DNA from: Methanobacterium subterraneum
GTDB lineage: Archaea; Methanobacteriota; Methanobacteria; Methanobacteriales; Methanobacteriaceae
Assembly: GCF_002813695.1 (NCBI RefSeq)
Contig: NZ_CP017768.1
Location: 1,617,501-1,652,500 of the forward strand
DNA length: 35,000 nucleotides
Reading direction: 5' to 3'
The translations under genes and the position numbers were made by a program. Shown here piece by piece: positions 10,211 to 20,819 of this stretch. Below the pieces are notes generated by a model, which ran no database searches, was not told the origin of the DNA, and saw nothing but the letters and a program-made list of their open reading frames with translations. The first letter of the stretch is position 1. Each line of letters begins with the position of its first letter.

Positions 10211-12109
10211 CTAATTTGTCTCTTCATCTATTGGTCCAAGGTAGGTTGCAAAGAATCCATCAGTATCGGCATATACTGGTTTGAATCCCTGTTTTTCAGC
10301 ATCATCCATGGTCTTCTTCAAGAAGTCTCTTCCCCAGGCAGTGATGGATTCTGAACATTGCAGACTATACCAGCGGAAGGTGCTGTGGTTGTATAATCCG
10401 TAAAATGTGTTGGCCAGTCTTTTCAATGCTTCCTGCTGAGCATTCAGAACCTGACGTTGCCTGTGGTCCGTGGACTGTTTCATGAGGGATTTTATTCTTA
10501 TTCTATCCTGGAGAATTTGACCAATAGCCGATGGTATGAATCCCACTGGTTCTTTGTGAAATTTATAACCATCTTCTGGTGAAACATGGCAATTTTTTCC
10601 TTTGGGCTCTTTTTCATAAGTGAAGCTGTCCGGGGAAATGTTCTTGGATATTATGATGCTGGGGTAGAGGCTTCTGAAATCGAAGTAGATGATATTCTCA
10701 TGCAAACCCTTAACCGGCTCCTTAACATATCCTCCCACCACATGGATATCTTCCCGTTGGGTTACCTCTGATGGGCTGGGTTTATTAGGCACCAGATTTT
10801 GGTACTGGAATGATTTTCTGATTAAATACCATTCAACCAGCCTTCCAGAAGCCATGCGGGAGACGTCGAATAATGGTTGGCCCACGATACGGGTTAACTC
10901 TGTGCTGAGGGGTATCATTCTCTCCCCGATCCTGGTAACTGCCACTGCATCGTGGAGGGAGTAATGGAAGAGAGTTTCCAGTCTACGGCCTCCTTCATCC
11001 CAGTAGATGTGGATTTCATCCCCGGGGATGTCCAATTTCTTCTCCCCACATAGTTCCAGGTAAACATGTTCCAGGGTGTGACGCGCCAGATGCATATAAC
11101 GGCGGACATTGAAGTAAAGGTCAATGTGGATCCGGCCTTTGATCATTGCAGAGTTGGTGAAACCTGTTCTGGTGAACTTGGGTGGGGATCCATCTATTCC
11201 CAGCTTGAGAGGCACCCCCAGTTTAGCGGCCCGGTCCCGGATGTAGGGGAGGTCGAAGGAGTCTGAATTGTAGCCCAGGATGATGTCCGGGTTTTCTGAT
11301 TCCACAGTTTCCACGAATTTCTCCAGTAATTCCTTCTCATCATCCACTAATTCCACAAAGTCTAAGGGGCTGCCATTGGGGTCTGAGGAATCTGGGGGAT
11401 TTTTGGTGGATAAGACTTTCCTGAAGCCCTGGTTACTGGAGAAACTGATTAAGATAATGGGGTCCAGGTCTGATTGGGGCATGCCCCGGGGGTTGTAAAC
11501 CTCAATATCAAAACTTAAAAACTTGAATTCTGGTAGGCTGGAATCCATGGGTTTTGGAGGGTTTTCCATCTGGAAGATGCATGGCTTTGGTGTTCTGTTA
11601 TTTTCAGATCCTTCGGTTGCCCCTTGTGATTCATGTCCGTTTAATCCCTGTGATCTCCGTGAAGATTGGGCAGAATTTAAGACCTTACCCTGCACTTCCA
11701 CCACGTTAAGGGGAAATAATCCTTTATCTATGAGGTATCTGCGGTAAAATGGAATATCATGTTCTCTGATTTCCTTTACAGAAGGTAAGTTCAATATCTT
11801 CTCCCTGAGTTTGGGAATATCCCGGGGATGCTTGAAGGTTACCTTCAGGACCTCTTTATGTTCCCCCATATCATTCCTGGGGACCATTTCCACCGAGATA
11901 AGTTTTAATTCACTTAACTCATGTGTGCAGTCAGTGATACAGTGAGGATCAGAAGGAATGACGTAGATGTAGGGTTTGAAGCTTTTATCCAGTACTATGA
12001 TGTGTCCTTCTTCATTTTCTCCCATGAGCTTTCCGAATAACCTTATAACCGGTTCCTGATTCCGGGTGACGTAATCAATGTCCAGGAGAACGAATTTTTT
12101 AGTCTGCAT
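10211..12109 (-). CDS. polB1: DNA polymerase family B, large split subunit (PolB1)
   Basis: This is the exonuclease-plus-palm part of a family B replicative/repair DNA polymerase, 632 residues. Exonuclease motifs are DIE (D201, E203), GYNSDSFD at 279-286 and YSLHD at 383-387. Polymerase motif A is [10 protein letters not shown] at 477-486, motif [10 protein letters not shown] at 563-571 and motif C YADTDG at 613-618. The frame stops 14 residues after motif C, so the thumb is missing. In Methanothermobacter the enzyme is naturally split at this place and the rest is encoded elsewhere as PolB2 (established for M. thermautotrophicus), so this is a genuine subunit, not a truncation. A low-complexity Ser/Gly/Asn-rich insert lies at about 145-190. 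GGTGA supports the ATG at 12109. Confidence 0.95.
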   Translation of the reverse strand: MQTKKFVLLDIDYVTRNQEPVIRLFGKLMGENEEGHIIVLDKSFKPYIYVIPSDPHCITDCTHELSELKLISVEMVPRNDMGEHKEVLKVTFKHPRDIPKLREKILNLPSVKEIREHDIPFYRRYLIDKGLFPLNVVEVQGKVLNSAQSSRRSQGLNGHESQGATEGSENNRTPKPCIFQMENPPKPMDSSLPEFKFLSFDIEVYNPRGMPQSDLDPIILISFSSNQGFRKVLSTKNPPDSSDPNGSPLDFVELVDDEKELLEKFVETVESENPDIILGYNSDSFDLPYIRDRAAKLGVPLKLGIDGSPPKFTRTGFTNSAMIKGRIHIDLYFNVRRYMHLARHTLEHVYLELCGEKKLDIPGDEIHIYWDEGGRRLETLFHYSLHDAVAVTRIGERMIPLSTELTRIVGQPLFDVSRMASGRLVEWYLIRKSFQYQNLVPNKPSPSEVTQREDIHVVGGYVKEPVKGLHENIIYFDFRSLYPSIIISKNISPDSFTYEKEPKGKNCHVSPEDGYKFHKEPVGFIPSAIGQILQDRIRIKSLMKQSTDHRQRQVLNAQQEALKRLANTFYGLYNHSTFRWYSLQCSESITAWGRDFLKKTMDDAEKQGFKPVYADTDGFFATYLGPIDEETN

Positions 12110-12287
12110 ATGGGCTTCACCAGTACACCTTGGTAGATGTTACTATGCGGAGTGAAGGTCAAGGCAGTTGAGGTAGAGAGAGTGATAAGTAATCATACTT
12201 ACCAACTTCACACCATCTCGATAAAAAAATGAGGAATTCACTGGAAGTGTTTTAAAAATGTGACTGGTTTAAACTACGCCTGTGTTT

Positions 12288-12602
12288 TTAAAACTGCAAC
12301 TGTTTTATGCTCTGGAGAGTGGAACATACAAATGTGACAGTTCCTTTCTCTTTTTCAGTATCCCTGATAAGTTTTATAGCAGTTCTCCTCCAGAGTTCCC
12401 CAGGATTTTCCCCCCTAACATCAGCTGAGCCCATTAGATCACCCTCATATAATTGGTCAGGATCAGGCGGGGATACGTCTTTAAGCCATAAATCAACTTG
12501 AGCTTCTTCTCGGGATAAGTTTTCAGGCCATGATTCATCAATTAAGATTCTGAATCCATCTTCTTCTTCAGGGAGTTGGTATATTCCTTTTATTTTCAAC
12601 AT
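12288..12602 (-). CDS. DUF488 family protein (YeaO-like)
   Basis: The 104-residue product begins MLKIKGIYQLPEEEDGFRILIDESWPENLSREEAQVD and contains LWLKDVSPPD, which match the DUF488 pattern (I-Y-x-P-x-x-x-D-G-x-R-x-L-V-D-x-x-W-P-x-G-L, then LWLK-x-x-A-P). The function of this family is not established. I prefer the ATG at 12602: GTGAT lies just before it and family members start at this point. In-frame ATG and GTG codons occur at 12608 and 12611. The C-terminus (VTFVCSTLQSIKQLQF) is shortened or altered compared with the usual LLYAAKD ending. Confidence 0.75.
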   Translation of the reverse strand: MLKIKGIYQLPEEEDGFRILIDESWPENLSREEAQVDLWLKDVSPPDPDQLYEGDLMGSADVRGENPGELWRRTAIKLIRDTEKEKGTVTFVCSTLQSIKQLQF

Positions 12603-12754
12603 GTGCATCACTTGTAATGGTTAATTTACCATGATTAAACATGATAATCAATTTAACATTATTAATCATGATATATATAATTAACTGATTTCAAATTCAA
12701 CATTATCCTGGATCCAGATATAAAGGGTAACTAAAATTAAAAAATAATCGAAGT

Positions 12755-13453
12755 TTATAAACGAATCCTATCCTCATTTTTAGGAATTCCCTTTTCCACG
12801 GTGATCCAGTGTCCATCCTGATATAATTCATATTCCTCAAAACAACAGGGGATACCCTTAGCAGTGGTTGCATCAGGGCCATCCATGAGTTGGAAATGAA
12901 GGTGAGGGGCGGTTGAGTTACCAGAATGACCCAAATTCCCTAAAAGATCTTCAGGTTCGATTAAATCACCATTTTCTACTTTTACCGAACCAGTTTTCAT
13001 ATGCCCCAGAAATAGCCATATTCCATCCCATATTCGGTCACCCTGAATTATAACGAAATTACCAGCAATATCCTGGATGCTATGCTTGTGGGGATCAAAA
13101 AACCAGGCATTCTTAAAGGCCAATGAAATATCACGGAGTGGCTGCACAGGGTCGCGTTCAGGGTATCCGTCAAGGGCTTCCACTACCCTGCCAGAAATAG
13201 GTGCGTAAATAGGTTTTCCATAGGAGTAACAGTCGTTTAAATGCACCCGGCCTAAAACATGATCCAGAGTACTTTTTCTGTGGAATTTAACCGGTTTTTG
13301 GGTCCAGTCAACCTGCATGAGGTCGAAAGCATAGGTTGATGCAAAAGAATGAGTACCATGACTGGGAACTTTAGATCCAGGGCTGTTTACGACCATCCAT
13401 TCACCCTCAAGAGGGGATTTTATGGGTACCGGTTCCATAGTATCTATATCCAT
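12755..13453 (-). CDS. M23 (LytM) family peptidase-like protein
   Basis: The 232-residue protein has the zinc-binding pattern of M23 endopeptidases: H-S-F-A-S-T-Y-A-F-D-L-M near residues 36-47 (H...D), a central LFLGHMKTG, and the final GNLGHSGNSTAPHLHFQL (H-x-H). A family core PIYAPISGRVVEA also matches. M23 enzymes in bacteria cut peptidoglycan cross-links; Methanobacteriales have pseudomurein, so the substrate here is unclear. No signal peptide or membrane helix is visible, so the product may be cytoplasmic. Bases just before the ATG (GATAGGGTC) give only a weak ribosome-binding match. Confidence 0.8.
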   Translation of the reverse strand: MDIDTMEPVPIKSPLEGEWMVVNSPGSKVPSHGTHSFASTYAFDLMQVDWTQKPVKFHRKSTLDHVLGRVHLNDCYSYGKPIYAPISGRVVEALDGYPERDPVQPLRDISLAFKNAWFFDPHKHSIQDIAGNFVIIQGDRIWDGIWLFLGHMKTGSVKVENGDLIEPEDLLGNLGHSGNSTAPHLHFQLMDGPDATTAKGIPCCFEEYELYQDGHWITVEKGIPKNEDRIRL

Positions 13454-13605
13454 GACCCTATCTCATATATGCATAATTTTATCCAGCCAGAACTCATTTC
13501 AACCAGAGCCCATAAGTTACACCGGCCCCATCAAGCAAACAGACCCTAAAAGCAGGAGCCCCATGGTTTTTTAGGTTATTTCTAAATATATTTATCAGTA
13601 TTCAT

Positions 13606-13812
13606 CTATTCAATGGAAGTACATTCCCAGGTTTCGGCTTCAGTATCGATGGTGGCGTATAATTCTGTTTCCACATCATTGAACAGGTCTTCACAACCGA
13701 ATTCCAGGTCTGCTGATTTTTTAACCGCATACATTCTGCCACGGGCACTCTTGACTACTATATCTCCCTCACGGGTTATTCCTATAACTAATTGTTTGAT
13801 TTCCTTTGCCAT
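13606..13812 (-). CDS. Small hypothetical protein, 68 aa
   Basis: I do not recognise a family. The product is soluble and acidic, with a start MAKEIKQLVIGITREGDIVV and two short beta-rich segments (SARGRMYAVKK, LYATIDTEAETWECT). A GGAG motif lies 9 nt before the ATG and an AT-rich box (AATATTAAATTAAATTA) is upstream, so the gene has its own expression signals. The regular strand pattern and codon use suggest a real gene. Confidence 0.65.
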   Translation of the reverse strand: MAKEIKQLVIGITREGDIVVKSARGRMYAVKKSADLEFGCEDLFNDVETELYATIDTEAETWECTSIE

Positions 13813-14124
13813 TTTCTTAACTCCTGATAATTTAATTTAATATTGTTACATTTTAAAGTCCATAATTTCCATGGGACCTTTCATGATCTAATATGTAATC
13901 AGATTATCAAATATTTTTATGTCGAATTATTACACAAACCTTCCGGGGAATTCTTTTGATCCAGCCTAGATTAAACCTAAATATGGCATTATAAACCCCC
14001 TAAGAAAATAAAAAATAAAAAAAAAGAGGATAAAGTAATTTTATCCCCATGGTAACCTTTTCCCGTATTTAAATGGCTGATCAATCCCCTATTTTAGGTT
14101 TAATTATGGGGTGTGGCTAGATGA
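13813..14124. other. Intergenic region with katG terminator and promoter of the 68-aa gene
   Basis: The right half contains the katG terminator described separately. The left part contains the GGAG site and AT-rich promoter box of the 68-aa gene. Nothing else is seen. Confidence 0.5.
14007..14046 (-). terminator. Hairpin and T-tract terminator of katG
   Basis: On the minus strand GGATAAA and TTTATCC form a 7-bp stem with a 5-base loop (14028-14046), followed by TC, T9, A, T6 and further T-rich sequence down to about 14007. It begins about 80 bases after the katG stop and reads in the katG direction. Confidence 0.75.
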
Positions 14125-16311
<2,187 letters not shown>

Positions 16312-16444
16312 TTACGTGTGATTCATTTTTTTTAATTGAAAAAAACGTGACCCTGGTGTTTAATGATTCAATTACCCCTGGAAAACATTCCCCCGGAGTA
16401 AATGTTGAATTTTTTAATTGTTTCTCACAGTTATTTATGAATTA

Positions 16445-16452
16445 CAATTTTA
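16445..16452. repeat. Left target-site duplication of the IS1-like element (CAATTTTA)
   Basis: CAATTTTA directly abuts the left terminal repeat and is repeated exactly at 17668-17675 after the right one. An 8-bp duplication fits the IS1 family. Confidence 0.92.
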
Positions 16453-16465
16453 GGTGTTGACCCTT
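16453..16465. repeat. Left terminal inverted repeat of the IS1-like element
   Basis: GGTGTTGACCCTT, exact inverse of 17655-17667. The transposase stop codon begins at the next base. Confidence 0.9.
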
Positions 16466-17161
16466 TTATGTGTTGATGTTTTTGTGGTATGGGAATGTTA
16501 GTAATTCTTCCAGGGTCCAGATATGGTCTGTGATTCCTACGGACATCATAGGTGTTCTTTTTTGATATTTTCTCCACAATTTACCATTTAAATGTGTTTT
16601 GCAAGGTTTTTTCAGGGAATCGTGTGTTCGTACGAAGTTATGGTCTGTCATTTGTAGTGTGGCGTGGTGTTGGAGCCATTCGTCTTTTTTGGAATATCCT
16701 AATGTTTTTCTTGTTAATCTGTTGTTATCTTGTCTTAAAGTCAAATTTTCTCGTTCTATGTAAGAAGTAGAGATGAAACTAAAGTCAATATCTTCTTCCA
16801 TACCATATATAATGCGTTTTTCAATATTAACCACTTTACTTCCCTCTCGCTCCTTCACTACTTGAGCATATTTTAACTCAGGCAATGGCATTTGTTTCGG
16901 TTTTCGTGGACGTCCTCGTTTATCGGTCCTTGAAAACTCCTTTGTATAGCTGTATCTGTCCAATAGTGCTTGTGCGTAGTATTTTCTTCCGTCGGTGACA
17001 AATAAAGGTAATTCCTCTTCGTTTATTCGATCACATGTTTGTTTAACAATCTCATCAGCCGCATCTTGAGTCATGGCACCTGCGTAGGCTGCTAGGATTA
17101 GTCTGTGTTCAGGTGCGAAGCTTAACCAGATCCATCTTTCATCTTCTGATTCATGCTCCAT
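16466..17161 (-). CDS. IS1-like transposase, catalytic part (InsB-like)
   Basis: The 231-residue frame carries most of the DDE catalytic domain: ERWIWLSFAPEHRLILAAYAG, then FVTDGRKYYAQALLD with the second aspartate, and SYIERENLTLRQDNNRLTRKT with the expected catalytic glutamate (IER-x-NL-x-x-R is an IS1 hallmark). The first aspartate lies in DELWTF of the upstream frame. It overlaps that frame by 40 bases in the -1 phase, so the active protein should arise by frameshifting at the A9 run; an independent ATG start at 17161 would lack the first catalytic residue. Confidence 0.88.
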   Translation of the reverse strand: MEHESEDERWIWLSFAPEHRLILAAYAGAMTQDAADEIVKQTCDRINEEELPLFVTDGRKYYAQALLDRYSYTKEFSRTDKRGRPRKPKQMPLPELKYAQVVKEREGSKVVNIEKRIIYGMEEDIDFSFISTSYIERENLTLRQDNNRLTRKTLGYSKKDEWLQHHATLQMTDHNFVRTHDSLKKPCKTHLNGKLWRKYQKRTPMMSVGITDHIWTLEELLTFPYHKNINT

Positions 17162-17592
17162 TCTCGGAACTGTTTTTTTTTAACAAAAGTCCACAACTCA
17201 TCTAACTCCACTTTATCAACTTTTATGTCTTTCATAAGGACTTTGTTTATTTCTTCGCTGTGTTCAGAAGCTATGCGCAGCCATCTGCGCACAGTATCCA
17301 GTTTAACACCTAAAACTTCTGCTGTGCTCCGTAAACTCATGCCTTTTAAAATCATTTTCAAAGCCAAAAAAACTGTCTCTTCATTTGTTCTTAAATCGTG
17401 TAATATTGTATTTGAATGTGAAGTGAAACTTTTAGAGCATGTTCGACAAATAAATTTGTGAACAGGACCATTTTTTGTCTGGTAGGTTCCATTACCCACA
17501 ATATTACCGTTTTCAGTTTTCCCGTAATCTGCACAGCTCTTGTTAGGACAAGCCACATCCACAAAACCAGGTTTAGGACCACGAACACCCAT
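17122..17592 (-). CDS. IS1-like transposase, N-terminal part (InsA-like)
   Basis: The 156-residue frame holds an N-terminal zinc-finger pattern (CPNKSC and, further on, CRTC), a helix-turn-helix GMSLRSTAEVLGVKLDTVRRWL near 85-106 for end binding, and DELWTFVKKK with the first catalytic aspartate. At 17173-17181 the coding strand reads GTT followed by nine A, then CAG. A -1 slip there avoids the local stop and joins the frame to the catalytic ORF. This is like the IS1 A-rich slippery site, though here a longer homopolymer. GGGGATG precedes the ATG. Confidence 0.88.
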   Translation of the reverse strand: MGVRGPKPGFVDVACPNKSCADYGKTENGNIVGNGTYQTKNGPVHKFICRTCSKSFTSHSNTILHDLRTNEETVFLALKMILKGMSLRSTAEVLGVKLDTVRRWLRIASEHSEEINKVLMKDIKVDKVELDELWTFVKKKQFREWSMNQKMKDGSG

Positions 17593-17654
17593 AAAAACAC
17601 ATCCCCTTAAGTATAAATATGGTCCTAACTACTATATAAAACTTCAGTATTTTG

Positions 17655-17667
17655 AAGGGTCAACACC
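17655..17667. repeat. Right terminal inverted repeat of the IS1-like element
   Basis: AAGGGTCAACACC, exact inverse of the left end. Confidence 0.9.
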
Positions 17668-17675
17668 CAATTTTA
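17668..17675. repeat. Right target-site duplication (CAATTTTA)
   Basis: Identical to 16445-16452. Confidence 0.92.
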
Positions 17676-17830
17676 TTAAAAATTTTTATTTGTGCCGGAA
17701 ATTTCATTAATTTTATAAGAATTTTTTTGATTTGTACATCGCAATTAATCTAATAACAATAAAAACCAGAATAGATTAACGTTATAATGGAGAAAAACTT
17801 TGGAAAAGATTGAAAAATAGGGGTTTTAAG

Positions 17831-17884
17831 ATGTCTGGGAAAATACACATGATTAAAGAAAACAATAAATTCGTGCCGATCTAA
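17831..17884 (+). pseudogene. Truncated 5' end of a gene interrupted by the 11-bp tandem repeat
   Basis: An ATG at 17831, preceded by AGGGG about 7 nt upstream, opens a frame reading MSGKIHMIKENNKFVPI and then TAA. The stop is created by the first unit of the tandem repeat, which begins at codon 16. This N-terminus resembles that of a family of prokaryotic nuclease-like proteins starting with a KIxxIKENxxLVPL-type segment. The match is from memory of the family pattern over few residues, so the identity is tentative. The rest of the gene is absent downstream. Confidence 0.4.
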
Positions 17885-17982
17885 TCCCGATCTAATCCCG
17901 ATCTAATCCCGATCTAATCCCGATCTAATCCCGATCTAATCCCGATCTAATCCCGATCTAATCCCGATCTAATCCCGATCTA
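17876..17982. repeat. Tandem array, 9.7 copies of an 11-bp unit
   Basis: The unit CCGATCTAATC is repeated nine times without change and ends with an 8-base partial copy. It lies 4 bases after the stop codon of the AlbA_2 gene (minus strand). Because 11 is not a multiple of three, each frame meets TAA or other codons in turn, and it is not coding. A further 1.7 copies of the same sequence occur at 21238-21256. There are no spacers, so it is not a CRISPR array. Confidence 0.97.
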
Positions 17983-17986
17983 TGCA

Positions 17987-19342
17987 CTAACATAAAACAT
18001 AATATGAATATCTTCCCCTAGCTTTAAGAGATATTAAGCCTTTATCAACTAAATCTTTTAGATCATTTAAAGCAGCATCTTCTTTGATTTCAGGATTTAT
18101 TTCTCGGTACTCCCTATTGGTTATCTTTCCATTTTTTATTAAGTACTCCATTGCATTTTGTTGTCTTAAACTTAATTCACGTTTCATAGATTCTGTATAT
18201 TTATATTTTCGTAGAGTTACAACTAAGCTTCCTGATTTGATCTCAAAGAGCGGCTCGGGTAAACCCTGTTCCAGACAAAAATTGATGATCCTTTGCGTTC
18301 CAGTTCCCCATCTTTCTATAAATCCAATTTTAAATAGAGCTCCTGCAATTAGAGGATTTCTACGGATAGAATCATGGGTTTTTTTCAGATCTTCCACTGT
18401 TAACGGTTCAGGCAGAGGTCCACAACCCCATATCTCCATTCTGTCGTCAAATATGCGTAGTTGAACATTAGAATTAATTCTGTAATCCCTGTGGCAGATT
18501 GCATTGGTAATTGCTTCTCTTATTGATTCAATAGGATATTCAAACTCTTCAACACGCTCTGATCCCTCTATCCTCGCACTTCTTCGGATATGTTTTTCTG
18601 CAAACCGCAACGCATCATCTCTCTGATCAATGATAGTGCCATTAAAATCATGCATATCCTCAAATTCAACTGTGTCAACACCTTTGAATTTTCCACATTG
18701 CGTAAATGCCTGTAAAACAAATTTTTGAGGGTTTTTTCCAAAAAGTAGAATAGCAGCATTAGTTAATTTTCCATCTCTTAGAAGATCAAGCCGGGATAAG
18801 GCTTCTTCTACAGGAGATTTAGGATCTAAATCTAAATTTCTTTTAAGGACTGCGAGTTTTAGAAAATCAGTCAATTTGTTCCTATCAACATCTTCGAAAC
18901 TTGCTTCGGTAACTGCCTGTTCATCCCAGGAGGTAACTCTATGTTCAGTAGTGATCAGGTTTCTAATTTCAGTTGAAGAAAGTTTCTGGTTCGTCCTTCC
19001 AACCCTTATATAAGCTTTATCTCTGTAGAAAACGGGTTTTGAAGTGCTTTCTGAGACTTCAATGGAAATTACTGTTTTATCATCTTGTTCAAAGTAATCA
19101 ATGAAGGGGAATATCTTAGGGTCAGTTTCTCTTCTTATATTATTTGCAAGCCTTTCTAGAGTATTTGTCCCAATATCGACCCCAACAACATCACGATCAT
19201 TATTTACACCCACTAAGATCGTTCCACCTCTTTTATTGGAAAAAGCAGATATTGTTTTCAATATCTCGCCTATTTCAGATAGGGACGTCTTGAATTCCAC
19301 ATTTTCCTTTTCATCATCTTCAAGAAGTGCAAAAATCCCCAT
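17987..19342 (-). CDS. AlbA_2 (Schlafen-type) and HATPase_c_4 domain protein
   Basis: The 451-residue protein has three parts. Residues about 10-130 form an AlbA_2 domain, with EFKTSLSEIGEILKTISAFSN and GGTILVGVNNDRDVVGV, the fold shared with Schlafen nucleases. Residues about 250-390 form a GHKL-type ATPase domain (HATPase_c_4) with SIREAITNAICHRDY, RIFDDRMEIWGCG and FIERWGTGTQRII. The C-terminal 60 residues look like a winged helix (LSLRQQNAMEYLIKNGKITNREY). This is the COG2865 type, often annotated as RecG-like or transcriptional regulator. Function is unproven; such genes are frequent in defence and mobile regions. GGGATAATAA precedes the ATG. Confidence 0.88.
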   Translation of the reverse strand: MGIFALLEDDEKENVEFKTSLSEIGEILKTISAFSNKRGGTILVGVNNDRDVVGVDIGTNTLERLANNIRRETDPKIFPFIDYFEQDDKTVISIEVSESTSKPVFYRDKAYIRVGRTNQKLSSTEIRNLITTEHRVTSWDEQAVTEASFEDVDRNKLTDFLKLAVLKRNLDLDPKSPVEEALSRLDLLRDGKLTNAAILLFGKNPQKFVLQAFTQCGKFKGVDTVEFEDMHDFNGTIIDQRDDALRFAEKHIRRSARIEGSERVEEFEYPIESIREAITNAICHRDYRINSNVQLRIFDDRMEIWGCGPLPEPLTVEDLKKTHDSIRRNPLIAGALFKIGFIERWGTGTQRIINFCLEQGLPEPLFEIKSGSLVVTLRKYKYTESMKRELSLRQQNAMEYLIKNGKITNREYREINPEIKEDAALNDLKDLVDKGLISLKARGRYSYYVLC

Positions 19343-20190
19343 TTATTATCCCTCGATAATGATATTGAATTTTAATGCTCTAACTGGTTTTAGATTCAAA
19401 TCAGAACCATTTAAACAGGTTACTTGATATTATTATTAATACTCGAATTTGATATGATTTACCCTAGAACATTTGAGAAGTAATATAAAATTAAATAGTT
19501 ACTATTAATTTTTAGGTTATAGTAGTTACAAAAGCGTTAATTGTTTTGTGACATTCTTAATAATAAAAACAAAAATAGTTTAATCGCCCCAATAATTGTA
19601 CAGGTCGAAGGTGAAATACACCCCCAATCAGGATAACATTACTCCTCATGAGGATATGCAGAAATTAAGTTTTAAACCATCACCGCCAAGAACAGACCAG
19701 GGAAAGTAAAATAAAAATCAGGACCTATAACTGCAATCCGGTGATACATCCTTAATGCTTGTTTTTTTGGCAGCCCGTTCTCTAAATGCCGTGATAATTT
19801 TTATAGTATTATTTTCATGGAACCAATTACATCTATTTAGTACCATAAACTGTATTGCAAAATTACAATATACCTATTGCAGTTTTACAATTTATAATAT
19901 ACAAATCCAAATAAAAGTAATATTATATATTTCATAACTGTTTTTATAGTTAATGAGGATTTCCAATATTCAAAATCAGAGAAAAAAATAAGGACACTAG
20001 GGCTTTAAATCTATGAATAAGAAAAATTTTGATACCAAAATTAATCACAGAACAGTTAGTTATGCAGTTTTTTGTATGGTTTCTGGTTTAGATTAGTTTG
20101 ACCAATCCAACACATATAATGATTAAAATTTATATCATGACAAATGTATAACAGATAAATATAGCATGATAAAAGCGTTAAGTGATATTA
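19343..20190. other. Long AT-rich intergenic region
   Basis: About 850 bases separate the divergent AlbA_2 and ASCH genes. Many stops occur in all frames and I see no ribosome-binding site with a credible ORF. Both ends contain AT-rich promoter-like boxes (for example ATTAATAATAATATC near 19425-19440 for the minus-strand gene, and AATTTATATCATG near 20128 for the plus-strand one). The GC-richer patch at about 19600-19720 could be debris of older genes but no protein similarity is recognised. Confidence 0.4.
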
Positions 20191-20670
20191 ATGGCCGTTT
20201 TACTTTCGATTAAACCAAAATATGTCGGTGAGATCCTGAATGAAAACAAAAGATATGAGTTCAGGAAATCAATATTTAAGCGACATGATGTTTCAACAGC
20301 TTATATCTATTCAACCAACCCCATTAAAAAATTAATTGGTAAATTTACCATAGGTGAAATAATAGAAGACCATCCCCAAACATTATGGCAAAATTTGAGT
20401 AACTTTGCAGGCATAGAACAGGATGAATTTTTTAACTATTTCCAAGATCGAGAAACGGGGTTTGCAATAGAAATTATGGATTTAGAAGTTTTTGAAAGTC
20501 CAGTTGAACTTAAAGATTTAATTCCCAATTTTGTACCTCCCCAATCCTTTTATTATATTGATGAAGATATTTTTAAGACACATTTAAACCCAAAAAATGG
20601 GCAGGAAGAACAATTAGCCAATATAGATTTAATAGTAAGTAAACTGACCCTAAATTTATCAAAGCTATGA
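20191..20670 (+). CDS. ASCH-domain (PUA-like) protein
   Basis: The 159-residue product begins MAVLLSIKPKYVGEILNENKRYEFRKSIFK, the ASCH/PUA-like signature (L-S-I-K-P-x-Y-x-x-x-I-L-x-x-x-K-x-Y-E-F-R-K). ASCH domains are predicted or shown to bind RNA or nucleobases; some cleave RNA or modified nucleosides. The later segments IGKFTIGEIIEDHPQTLW and a long C-terminal extension to residue 159 are consistent with single-domain archaeal members. I start at the ATG at 20191, with GTGAT just upstream; an in-frame GTG at 20182 belongs to that motif. Context is an accessory region with possible defence genes. Confidence 0.82.
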   Translation: MAVLLSIKPKYVGEILNENKRYEFRKSIFKRHDVSTAYIYSTNPIKKLIGKFTIGEIIEDHPQTLWQNLSNFAGIEQDEFFNYFQDRETGFAIEIMDLEVFESPVELKDLIPNFVPPQSFYYIDEDIFKTHLNPKNGQEEQLANIDLIVSKLTLNLSKL

Positions 20671-20819
20671 TAAATTCATTATTAGAATGATTCTAAAAAC
20701 TATTTTGAATAACTTAGATCAAAAGGATAGGGAAAATAATGTGACTGTAAAATGCAGGGGTTACTGCTAGTTTTTACTTGTAAAAAAAAGGGATAGAATA
20801 GATTTAAAATTTTAGATTT

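Larger units (their letters stand above)
16453..17667 (-). mobile_element. Complete IS1 family insertion sequence, 1215 bp
   Basis: The element is bounded by GGTGTTGACCCTT (16453-16465) and its exact inverse (17655-17667), with weaker pairing continuing for about 17 more bases. Identical 8-bp CAATTTTA duplications flank it. Inside are two overlapping transposase frames joined by a nine-A run, the organisation of IS1 elements. Intact ends and a perfect duplication point to a recent insertion. It lies about 150 bases upstream of the katG start, on the edge of its promoter region. Confidence 0.93.

Noticed and set aside
17876..17982. Possible CRISPR array
   Set aside because: The 11-bp units follow each other without spacers, and no cas gene is present; it is a simple tandem repeat.
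19755..19937. A 60-codon hydrophobic frame in the long intergenic region
   Set aside because: No ribosome-binding site, strong AT bias and low-complexity Ile/Phe/Tyr content; probably chance.
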